Below are positions 1 to 5,035 of a stretch of DNA of 5,035 nucleotides, piece after piece. The DNA is from Gammaproteobacteria bacterium (GTDB taxonomy: Bacteria > Pseudomonadota > Gammaproteobacteria > HTCC5015): positions 1-5,035 of the forward strand of contig JAHDBX010000162.1 of NCBI GenBank assembly GCA_020630145.1. Reading direction: 5' to 3'. Each line of letters starts with the position of its first letter. The first letter of the stretch is position 1. The notes under the pieces are model-generated. The model worked only from the letters and a program-made list of their open reading frames with translations. It searched no databases and had not been told where the DNA came from. A program made the translations under genes and the position numbers.

Positions 1-180
1 ATATCGAGTAAGGGCACCATAAATGCAACAGCGAATGGACGTGTTACCATTAATGTTAAATTGCGGCCCACCCCCCAAACGCCTGACTCACTAAGGTCAA
101 TTTTAGGCCTTATTGGGCAACCTGACAGTAAAGGCGACTATAACATCAGGCACAATACGTTTATCAAGACGATTTTGTAG
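1..180 (+). CDS. gspN: C-terminal end of a probable type II secretion protein GspN (5' end outside window)
   Basis: Frame 1 is open from the first base to a TAG at 178-180, giving the last 59 residues of a protein that starts upstream of the window. The tail has a glycine-led strand (NGRVTINVKLRP), then a short helix-like stretch (DSLRSILGLIGQPDSKGDYN). This resembles the end of the T2SS N family, where a 'LGxPDxxGxY' segment precedes the final strand. GspN is a small inner-membrane-anchored periplasmic protein associated with the type II secretion apparatus, often the last gene of a gsp operon. The assignment rests on pattern memory over a short fragment, so another periplasmic beta-rich protein is possible. 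No terminator hairpin is visible between its stop and purE, so some read-through into purE is likely. Confidence 0.55.
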   Translation: MSSKGTINATANGRVTINVKLRPTPQTPDSLRSILGLIGQPDSKGDYNIRHNTFIKTIL

Positions 181-197
181 TTATTTGCCGCTTATTT

Positions 198-206
198 TGC
201 TAAAAT
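198..206 (+). promoter_or_regulatory. Extended -10 promoter of purEK, almost at the start codon
   Basis: TGCTAAAAT fits the extended -10 form TGnTATAAT with one mismatch in the hexamer. The only -35-like element, TTGTAG at 175-180, overlaps the preceding stop codon and is 20 bases away, which is too far to matter much; an extended -10 can work without a good -35. The expected transcription start is about 212-214, only a few bases before the purE ATG at 217. No PurR operator like the one on E. coli purEK is recognisable here. Confidence 0.5.
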
Positions 207-216
207 CCCCCGCCTT

Positions 217-714
217 ATGAAAACACTCGTCGGCATTATCATGGGTTCCCGCTCAGACTGGGACACCATGGAACATACAGTAGAGATATTGAAAAATCTC
301 AACATTCCTTACGAAACTAAGGTTGTTTCTGCGCACAGAACACCTGACTTATTATTCAGCTACACCGAAGAAGCCCACTCTCGCGGCATTGAAGTGATTA
401 TTGCTGGTGCTGGTGGCGCGGCTCATTTGCCCGGCATGGCCGCTGCAAAAACACATTTACCCGTACTTGGTGTGCCTGTACAGTCTAAAGCGCTTAATGG
501 CATGGACTCTTTACTATCTATTGCTCAAATGCCTGCTGGTATACCTGTTGGCACCTTAGCTATTGGCAAAGCAGGCGCAAAAAATGCTGCCTTATTAGCC
601 GCCAGCATACTAGGTAATAAATACCCTGAAATAAGCACAGCTTTACAAACTTTCCGCGCTAAACAAACAGAGACGGTGTTAGCGGATTCTGACCCATCTA
701 TTCCTAAGAAGTAA
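217..714 (+). CDS. purE: N5-carboxyaminoimidazole ribonucleotide mutase (PurE, class I)
   Basis: PurE moves the carboxyl group of N5-CAIR, made by PurK, to carbon 4 to give CAIR, a cytoplasmic step of de novo purine synthesis. The 165-residue protein matches the usual bacterial class I length (169 in E. coli) from end to end. Visible signatures are the N-terminal phosphate-binding loop MGSRSDW (9-15), the SAHRTP motif (38-43) with the catalytic histidine at 40, and [10 protein letters not shown] (64-73). Also present are the PVLGVPVQS strand (82-90) and the [21 protein letters not shown] stretch (108-128). The ATG at 217 starts directly before the first beta-strand, as expected. There is no Shine-Dalgarno sequence; the upstream bases are C-rich (CCCCCGCC) and the promoter lies about 10 bases away, suggesting near-leaderless translation. 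purK follows after 7 bases. Confidence 0.97.
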   Translation: MKTLVGIIMGSRSDWDTMEHTVEILKNLNIPYETKVVSAHRTPDLLFSYTEEAHSRGIEVIIAGAGGAAHLPGMAAAKTHLPVLGVPVQSKALNGMDSLLSIAQMPAGIPVGTLAIGKAGAKNAALLAASILGNKYPEISTALQTFRAKQTETVLADSDPSIPKK

Positions 715-721
715 CTCACTT

Positions 722-1816
722 ATGCACATTGGTATTGTCGGTGGTGGTCAATTAGCCAGAATGATGGTATTAGCAGGCGAACCATTAGGTATAGACTTTA
801 TAATATTAGACCCTGCTAAAGATGCTACCGCTGGCCAGGTTACCGAACAAATTATTGCTGATTATGATGATATCGACGCTTTAACCCTGCTCGCCACAAA
901 AGTAGACGTTATTACTTTTGATTTTGAGAATGTACCTGCAACGGCTTTACAGCATCTTGAATCTCAGTGCACAGTTTACCCTCCAGTAAAAGCCTTAAGT
1001 ATTTCTCAAGACCGCCTAGCTGAAAAAACACTGTTTAAACAGCATGGTATTGAAACCGCACCTTATGCAGAAATTAATACGCTAACTGACTTACATAATG
1101 CCTTAGCCACCTTAGGCACACCTTGTATATTAAAAACGCGACGCTTTGGTTATGACGGCAAAGGACAGTTTGTCATTAAAGACAAATCACAAGCCGATGA
1201 AGCTTGGCAAGCTATCAATCAACAAGCCGCTATTTTAGAAGGCTTTATTGACTTTGATAAAGAAGTTTCTATCATCACAGCACGCTCTCGCTCAAGCGAT
1301 ACTCCTGCTACATCCGTTTATTACCCGCTTTCTGAAAACCAACACCAAAATGGTATTTTGCATATTAGTCGCGCACCTTGTGATGATGAAAAATTACTCG
1401 AACAAGCTAAAGACTTATTAGCGCCATTAATAGAATCTCTAGATTATATTGGCGTATTAACGGTAGAATTTTTTGTGAAAGGCGATCAACTTATTGCAAA
1501 TGAAATGGCACCACGTGTACATAACTCAGGCCATTGGACGATTGAAGGCGCCCATTGTAGTCAGTTTGAAAACCACGTACGTGCAATTAGTAATTTGCCC
1601 CTAGGTTTAGCCACTGTTAGCTCACCCTATTCGGCTATGATTAACTTTATATCACAGATGCCTGAGTTAAAAGCTATTTGTGAAATTGACAGCTGTCACA
1701 TACATGACTACCATAAAAAACCTCGTGAAGGCCGTAAAGTAGGTCATGCTACTATTACAGCTGACAACAAAGGTTTACTAGAAGCACAGATAAAAGAAAT
1801 ATTAGCGATAATGTAA
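722..1816 (+). CDS. purK: N5-carboxyaminoimidazole ribonucleotide synthetase (PurK)
   Basis: PurK is an ATP-grasp enzyme that uses ATP and bicarbonate to turn AIR into N5-CAIR, the substrate of PurE encoded just upstream. The 364 residues compare with 355 in E. coli, so the protein is full length. In order: an N-terminal Rossmann-like domain beginning GIVGGGQLARMM (4-15), the TFDFENVP segment (65-72), the ATP-grasp glycine loop KTRRFGYDGKGQ (138-149) and the EVSIITAR strand (181-188). The acidic pair E249 (TVEFF) and E261 (NEMAPR) has the same 12-residue spacing as the Mg-binding glutamates of E. coli PurK. NSGHWTIEGA (268-277) comes next, then a C-terminal domain with the basic KKPREGRKVGHAT stretch (332-344). 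The start lies 7 bases after the purE stop. A weak AAGAAG at 706-711 is the only ribosome binding candidate, so translational coupling to purE is likely. Confidence 0.97.
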   Translation: MHIGIVGGGQLARMMVLAGEPLGIDFIILDPAKDATAGQVTEQIIADYDDIDALTLLATKVDVITFDFENVPATALQHLESQCTVYPPVKALSISQDRLAEKTLFKQHGIETAPYAEINTLTDLHNALATLGTPCILKTRRFGYDGKGQFVIKDKSQADEAWQAINQQAAILEGFIDFDKEVSIITARSRSSDTPATSVYYPLSENQHQNGILHISRAPCDDEKLLEQAKDLLAPLIESLDYIGVLTVEFFVKGDQLIANEMAPRVHNSGHWTIEGAHCSQFENHVRAISNLPLGLATVSSPYSAMINFISQMPELKAICEIDSCHIHDYHKKPREGRKVGHATITADNKGLLEAQIKEILAIM

Positions 1817-1834
1817 GCTTGCTTACAAGTTTTT
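1812..1834 (+). terminator. Short hairpin terminator of purEK, overlapping the stop codons of two convergent genes
   Basis: TGTAAGC (1812-1818) and GCTTACA (1821-1827) form a perfect palindrome around TT. In practice this is a six- to seven-base-pair stem with a tiny loop. It is followed by AG and five T (1830-1834), the layout of an intrinsic terminator for the + strand. The stem has few GC pairs, so termination may be only moderate. On the minus strand no clear T run follows, so it is a poorer terminator for ypfJ. Confidence 0.5.
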
Positions 1835-2680
1835 CGCGCTATACGTATCACAACGATTAATATCTCCATACTGTAAGCCTATCTTAAACCACTTAACACG
1901 TTGTGCAGATGTCCCATGTGTAAATGATTCAGGCACAATATAGCCTTGCAATTGACGCTGTAAATTATCATCACCAATAGCCGCTGCAGCACGCAAAGCT
2001 TCTTCTACATCACCTGCCTCTAGCACTTGCCTAGCTTTGTCTGCGTGATTGGCCCATACACCAGAAAAACAATCTGCTTGCAACTCTTGCCTAACAGACC
2101 ATTCATTGGCCTTAGCTTTACTTGAACGTTGTTTCTGCTCATAAACTTGCTGTGATATACCTAATATTGTTTGTACGTGGTGCCCTACCTCATGCGCAAT
2201 AACATAAGCCTGTGCAAAATCACCTGGCGCTTTATATTGACGTCGCAATTGCGAGTAAAACGACAAGTCAATATAAACCTTTTGATCAGCTGGACAATAA
2301 AATGGCCCTGAAGCCGAACTAGCCATGCCACAAGCTGAACGTACAGAACCGCTGAACAATACAAGCTTCGGCTCTTTATATTGCGTACCTAACTGCCTAA
2401 ATATTGGACGCCAAGTATCTTCTGTATCAGCTAAAACTGCAGACACAAAGTTGGCAAGCTCTTGCTCCTCAGCAGATTGTTGAACAGGCCCAGTACTCGT
2501 TGTCTGCCCTTGTTGTATGCCACCAGCTAATTGCAAAATCATACGAGGATCAACACCAAAGAACATAGCAATTAAAGCAATAGCAATAATACCCAAGCCA
2601 CTGCCGCCAGCACGTTTACTGATACGGCGGCCTCGCCTATCTTCAACATTGTTACTACGGCGATTGTTTTTCCAACGCAT
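1823..2680 (-). CDS. ypfJ: YpfJ-type neutral zinc metallopeptidase, membrane-anchored
   Basis: The 285-residue protein closely follows E. coli YpfJ (287 residues), a predicted zinc metallopeptidase whose physiological substrate is not established. It opens with the family's basic, polar start (MRWKNNRRSNNVEDRRGRR) and has one membrane segment at about 28-45. A linker rich in Q, S and T follows, then the peptidase domain with TEDTWRPIF (86-94) and GPFYCPADQKVYIDLSFY (125-142). The zinc motif HEVGH is at 163-167, inside AYVIAHEVGHHVQ. A likely third zinc ligand is E199 in the ELQADCFSGVWA block (199-210), and SFTHGTSAQR (252-261) is also typical. The basic N-terminus suggests an N-in, C-out anchor with the catalytic domain in the periplasm; C117, C129, C204 and C277 could then form disulfides. 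The ATG at 2680 has AAGG at 2689-2692 on the minus strand, 8 bases upstream. The gene converges on purK with 6 bases between the stops. Confidence 0.93.
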   Translation of the reverse strand: MRWKNNRRSNNVEDRRGRRISKRAGGSGLGIIAIALIAMFFGVDPRMILQLAGGIQQGQTTSTGPVQQSAEEQELANFVSAVLADTEDTWRPIFRQLGTQYKEPKLVLFSGSVRSACGMASSASGPFYCPADQKVYIDLSFYSQLRRQYKAPGDFAQAYVIAHEVGHHVQTILGISQQVYEQKQRSSKAKANEWSVRQELQADCFSGVWANHADKARQVLEAGDVEEALRAAAAIGDDNLQRQLQGYIVPESFTHGTSAQRVKWFKIGLQYGDINRCDTYSAKNL

Positions 2681-2712
2681 GATGCCAACCTTAAATGTTA
2701 TAAACTGGGCAT

Positions 2713-2742
2713 AGTATACAAACTCTACCCACTTTATGTCAC
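2713..2742 (-). promoter_or_regulatory. Sigma-70-type promoter of ypfJ
   Basis: On the minus strand, GTGACA (2737-2742; five of six bases match TTGACA) is followed after 18 bases by TATACT (2713-2718; five of six match TATAAT). Transcription would start near 2705, giving a leader of about 25 bases that includes the AAGG ribosome binding site at 2689-2692. The spacing and orientation fit a dedicated promoter for ypfJ. Confidence 0.55.
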
Positions 2743-2790
2743 ACCCTATAAAAAGCTGAGCTAATATTTTTATTCATATAAAACAGACAC

Positions 2791-2820
2791 TTAAGCAATA
2801 ATGAGTAAAAAACATACAAT
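2791..2820 (+). promoter_or_regulatory. Candidate promoter for kbp in an AT-rich intergenic region
   Basis: TACAAT (2815-2820; five of six match the -10 consensus) has only a poor -35, TTAAGC (2791-2796), 18 bases upstream. Other -10-like hexamers lie in the same AT-rich stretch, including TATAAA at 2777-2782 and CATAAT at 2894-2899, so the true start of transcription cannot be chosen by eye. In E. coli the kbp homologue is a stress and stationary-phase gene; a sigma-S promoter would fit but is not recognisable here. Confidence 0.25.
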
Positions 2821-2905
2821 ATTTTCAATATTATTCACATTTTTTTGCAATTACATCTACTCAAAAACAGAAAAAAACGGTACTGTACTAATACATAATA
2901 AATGA
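2801..2905 (+). CDS. Possible small ORF of 34 codons upstream of kbp (doubtful)
   Basis: An ATG at 2801 opens a frame of 34 codons ending with TGA at 2903-2905. It reads as a lysine-containing start (MSKKH), a hydrophobic run with one cysteine (IFSILFTFFCNYIY), then a polar tail (SKTEKNGTVLIHNK). This looks like a tiny signal-peptide or membrane peptide. The stop abuts the kbp ribosome binding site, so it could be a leader ORF coupled to kbp. Against it: no convincing Shine-Dalgarno sequence, and A/T tracts yield Lys and Phe codons by chance. No known family is recognised, and chance is at least as likely as a real gene. Confidence 0.2.
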   Translation: MSKKHTIFSILFTFFCNYIYSKTEKNGTVLIHNK

Positions 2906-2910
2906 GAGGA
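2905..2910 (+). promoter_or_regulatory. Ribosome binding site that fixes the kbp start
   Basis: AGAGGA is a strong Shine-Dalgarno match. It lies 7 bases before the ATG at 2918 but only 1 base before the in-frame ATG at 2912, so initiation at 2918 is favoured. Confidence 0.7.
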
Positions 2911-2917
2911 AATGACC

Positions 2918-3355
2918 ATGGGTTTATTTGATTTCGCAGCCGATATAGGCAAAAAAGTTTTTGGTATTGGCGATGCAAATGCTGCTGATGACATTAAAGC
3001 ACATATTGAAAAAAACAATCCCGGTATCAGCAACCTTAAAGTAGGTTACGATGAAGACAATGAACTTGTCACTTTAGACGGCGAATGTGAAACATGCGCA
3101 GCCAAAGAAAAAGCCGTATTAATGGCCGGCAATATGAAAGGCGTTTCACACGTTGCAGCTATGGGTTTATCTGCTCCTGAACCTGAGTCAGAAGTTGAAT
3201 ATTATGTAATTGAAAAAGGTGACACGCTTTGGGCTATAGCAAGCAAGTTTTTAGGTAACGGTAGTAAGTACCCTGAAATATTTGAAGCTAACCGCGAAGT
3301 TATCGAAGACCCTGACTTGATTTTCCCAGGTCAAAAGATTCGTATTCCCAAGTAG
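2918..3355 (+). CDS. kbp: BON-LysM protein Kbp (YgaU), potassium-binding protein
   Basis: The E. coli homologue Kbp/YgaU (149 residues) is a cytoplasmic potassium-binding protein with a BON domain followed by a LysM domain. From the ATG at 2918 this protein has 145 residues and the same beginning (MGLFDF, compared with MGLFNF in E. coli). The BON domain spans roughly 22-84 and includes KEKAVLMAGNMKGVSHV (63-79). A short acidic linker (PEPESE) leads to the LysM domain at about 95-143, with the signatures YYVIEKGDTLWAIA, YPEIFEANRE and DPDLIFPGQKIRIP. No signal peptide or membrane segment is visible. An in-frame ATG at 2912 would add two residues but sits too close to the ribosome binding site. 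One oddity is a CETC (CxxC) pair at 57-60 in the BON domain, where the E. coli protein has no cysteines. The gene is monocistronic, with its own terminator. Potassium binding here is inferred from homology only. Confidence 0.9.
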   Translation: MGLFDFAADIGKKVFGIGDANAADDIKAHIEKNNPGISNLKVGYDEDNELVTLDGECETCAAKEKAVLMAGNMKGVSHVAAMGLSAPEPESEVEYYVIEKGDTLWAIASKFLGNGSKYPEIFEANREVIEDPDLIFPGQKIRIPK

Positions 3356-3381
3356 TACATAATCAGTAATTTGCATATTGG

Positions 3382-3408
3382 AAAACCCGAGCTAGCCTCG
3401 GGTTTTTT
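3382..3408. terminator. Strong bidirectional intrinsic terminator between kbp and the converging barrel gene
   Basis: CCCGAG (3386-3391) pairs with CTCGGG (3397-3402) around the five-base loop CTAGC. The stem is flanked by AAAA (3382-3385) and TTTTTT (3403-3408), so it can be extended by four A-T pairs and has a U tract in both directions. It lies 27 bases after the kbp stop and just past the stop of the minus-strand gene (3413), so it should serve both. Confidence 0.9.
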
Positions 3409-3412
3409 ATAT

Positions 3413-5035
3413 TTACAGCTTACCAACGATATTAATAAAGAAACCTTGGCTATCAAAATCTAGATCTGTCAGGTCATCAGAAAAGTCCGTAAAATTATAA
3501 CCACCACCTAGTTTTATATTCTCACCAAAGTGGCGATACATCGCAAACAAAGCGCCTGTTCTACTATCTTGCGCCTGCTCTACTGAAAGTGAACGAGCTT
3601 CTAACAATAAATCCCAGTAACGTACAACATGCCAGTCTGCTCTAACGATAAATAAATTCGCATTATTACTAAAGTAAACAGGGTTACTTCTATCTAATGC
3701 TACTTCACCTATTCGTGTGGCTATTTTTGTTCCTAAAGTCCAGCGTTTAGTTAAATCATAATTAACATCTAAAGCAACGACCTGACTTTTTTGCAATGCA
3801 TTATTACTTGAGCTTGCCTGTGCCAACTGGTTAACCGTTGGCCTATTTTCTAAGTTTGTATATTTCAATAATATATTTAAACGATCATTATCAACTGGCC
3901 TATATGCATAGCCAATAACTAGCTCAGAAAAGTCACCTTCATAAAACTCCCCTAAAGAGTTTTTATTATCTGAAAAATAGTATTTACCTAATAAACGCCA
4001 ATCCCTATTCACCTGTAATTTAATATCATTTTTCAATAAAAAGAAGTCGTTAGTATTAGTTGCTGTTTTATCATTGCGCGTCTCTAATGCACCACGATAA
4101 TCAAAACCCTTACCCGCATACTGAGCGGTAAATGTTAAGGCTTGACGTTCTGTCTTGGCTGAGCTGATATTGTTTTCTAATTCACCAAGCTCGACACTGC
4201 CACCAAACAACCAAGAATTAGCAGCAGTATAGTCAACACCATAAGCATGTGTGATGCCACTTGGCTGCTCACCAAAAGCATAACGTTCTTCGCCATAGAC
4301 GCTCATATTATCAGAATAGCGGCTACTGAATCCCAGTGTGCTGTTGCCGCGTTGTGCTAATACACCACTAATATCTCTTTCATTATCAACACGGTGAGAA
4401 AGGTATACCCTGTTACTTTCATTTAATTTGTAATCAATACCTAAAGCGCCACCCGCACCCGCATCGCCACCACTCAGTTCACCATTTATAGATGTTTTAG
4501 CATTAAAAAGATAATTGCCACCAACACCAATACGGTCATTCTCATCACGGCTATCCGATGCAGACGTTGTCAATTGCGCATAACTATAAGCTGACCATTT
4601 ATCTTTTGGATCAAAGAAAACTTCAGCGGCTATATCGGTACGGCGGCCTTGCGTTTGCGTGATTGGCACAGAAGTTGATGTATCCTTACGATCATCTGTT
4701 CGCAAACCAAAGTCTAGTCGCCAATTATTATTCAAACTAAATTCGGCGTTAGCCTCTAGTGCATTAGTTTCTAACAAACCAATACGTTTATTACTGTCAT
4801 ATTTTGTTTTCAGCTTCCAACGTTCGCTAATAGGTGTATTGGTATAAAAACCCACTTGTTTACTTTCATAATCTGTAGATTGACCTGGTGCAGAAAAACC
4901 GGCATCTCTATTCTGAGAATAAACATTAAATGTGCCCCAATCTTTCTCAGTACCTACAACTTCTTTAACATCAGCCGCTATCTCTAAGCGATAGCTACCA
5001 GCAGAATCACTTGTTGTGTTAACTGATGAGCTATC
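3413..5035 (-). CDS. C-terminal outer-membrane beta-barrel of a large surface protein (5' end outside window)
   Basis: The frame is open without a stop from the window's right edge down to TAA at 3413-3415, so at least 540 residues are visible and the N-terminus is missing. The GTG at 4853-4855 could be read as a start but is internal: the 60 codons before it are open and protein-like (GSYRLEIAADVKEVVG, RDAGFSAPGQ). The sequence is a long series of amphipathic strands alternating with polar, Asp/Asn/Ser-rich turns, for example WRLDFGLRTDDRKD, WRLLGKYYFSDNKN and RYWDLLLEARSL. It has no cysteine and ends in a barrel-like strand (GFFINIVGKL), although the last residue is Leu rather than the usual Phe. 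This indicates a barrel of roughly two dozen strands in the outer membrane. I recall similar ends (GYNFTDFSDDLTDLDFD) on very large gammaproteobacterial surface proteins with repeat domains ahead of the barrel, but I cannot name the family. No TonB-receptor plug or OmpA domain is seen in the visible part. Confidence 0.75.
   Translation of the reverse strand, partial: DSSSVNTTSDSAGSYRLEIAADVKEVVGTEKDWGTFNVYSQNRDAGFSAPGQSTDYESKQVGFYTNTPISERWKLKTKYDSNKRIGLLETNALEANAEFSLNNNWRLDFGLRTDDRKDTSTSVPITQTQGRRTDIAAEVFFDPKDKWSAYSYAQLTTSASDSRDENDRIGVGGNYLFNAKTSINGELSGGDAGAGGALGIDYKLNESNRVYLSHRVDNERDISGVLAQRGNSTLGFSSRYSDNMSVYGEERYAFGEQPSGITHAYGVDYTAANSWLFGGSVELGELENNISSAKTERQALTFTAQYAGKGFDYRGALETRNDKTATNTNDFFLLKNDIKLQVNRDWRLLGKYYFSDNKNSLGEFYEGDFSELVIGYAYRPVDNDRLNILLKYTNLENRPTVNQLAQASSSNNALQKSQVVALDVNYDLTKRWTLGTKIATRIGEVALDRSNPVYFSNNANLFIVRADWHVVRYWDLLLEARSLSVEQAQDSRTGALFAMYRHFGENIKLGGGYNFTDFSDDLTDLDFDSQGFFINIVGKL

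Noticed and set aside
151..166. Possible PurR operator upstream of purE
   Set aside because: The stretch around AATACGTTTA shares only about 7 of 16 bases with the E. coli PurR operator, mostly in the centre, and it lies inside the preceding gene.
525..719. Minus-strand ORF of 64 codons opposite purE
   Set aside because: It lies antisense to conserved purE coding sequence, has no ribosome binding site and shows no recognisable protein features.
2517..2714. Plus-strand ORF of 65 codons opposite the start of ypfJ
   Set aside because: It is antisense to the ypfJ N-terminus and promoter, and its proline- and arginine-rich composition is that of an out-of-frame reading.
2761..2903. AT-rich intergenic stretch as an attachment site, phage remnant or riboswitch
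   Set aside because: Apart from a short direct repeat of CAATATT near 2818-2835 there is no extended stem, tRNA fragment or integrase nearby; it looks like an ordinary AT-rich promoter region.
4659..4847. Plus-strand ORF of 62 codons opposite the barrel gene
   Set aside because: It is antisense to a continuous 540-codon reading frame, and its low-complexity Ser/Leu composition suggests no real protein.
1..5035. CRISPR array, insertion sequence, toxin-antitoxin or defence island
   Set aside because: No spaced repeats, transposase, terminal inverted repeats or typical defence domains are seen on either strand; nearly all the sequence is explained by the listed genes.

Overview
The window looks like an ordinary chromosomal stretch of an AT-rich gammaproteobacterium. 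The closest recognisable relatives of its proteins are gammaproteobacterial: PurE and PurK of the two-enzyme type, a YpfJ-type zinc metallopeptidase, a Kbp/YgaU (BON-LysM) protein, and a probable type II secretion GspN tail. A large outer-membrane beta-barrel also points to a Gram-negative cell. The lineage cannot be fixed further from the sequence; a marine or methylotroph-like low-GC gammaproteobacterium is a guess.

Layout, left to right. Positions 1-180 hold the last 59 codons of a + strand gene that resembles the C-terminus of GspN. After a 36-base gap with an extended -10 promoter almost touching the start codon, purE (217-714) and purK (722-1816) form a two-gene operon for the carboxylation step of purine synthesis. 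purK converges on ypfJ (1823-2680, minus). The two stop codons lie symmetrically in the two arms of one 16-base palindrome followed by a T run, a compact terminator. ypfJ has a readable promoter in the intergenic region 2681-2917. That region also carries a doubtful 34-codon ORF (2801-2905) and the strong ribosome binding site of kbp (2918-3355). A strong bidirectional hairpin terminator (3382-3408) separates kbp from a second converging gene. This last gene fills 3413-5035 on the minus strand and is still open at the window edge. It encodes at least 540 residues of an outer-membrane beta-barrel whose N-terminal part is missing.

The genes do not form one pathway. purE-purK are a metabolic operon, ypfJ and kbp are independent housekeeping or stress-related genes, and the partial genes at each edge concern the cell envelope. 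No mobile element, CRISPR array, tRNA, rRNA or defence-type system is visible. The least understood item is the large barrel protein. Smaller points of interest are the near-leaderless purE start, the palindrome shared by two stop codons, the small ORF before kbp, and a CxxC pair in the BON domain of Kbp.
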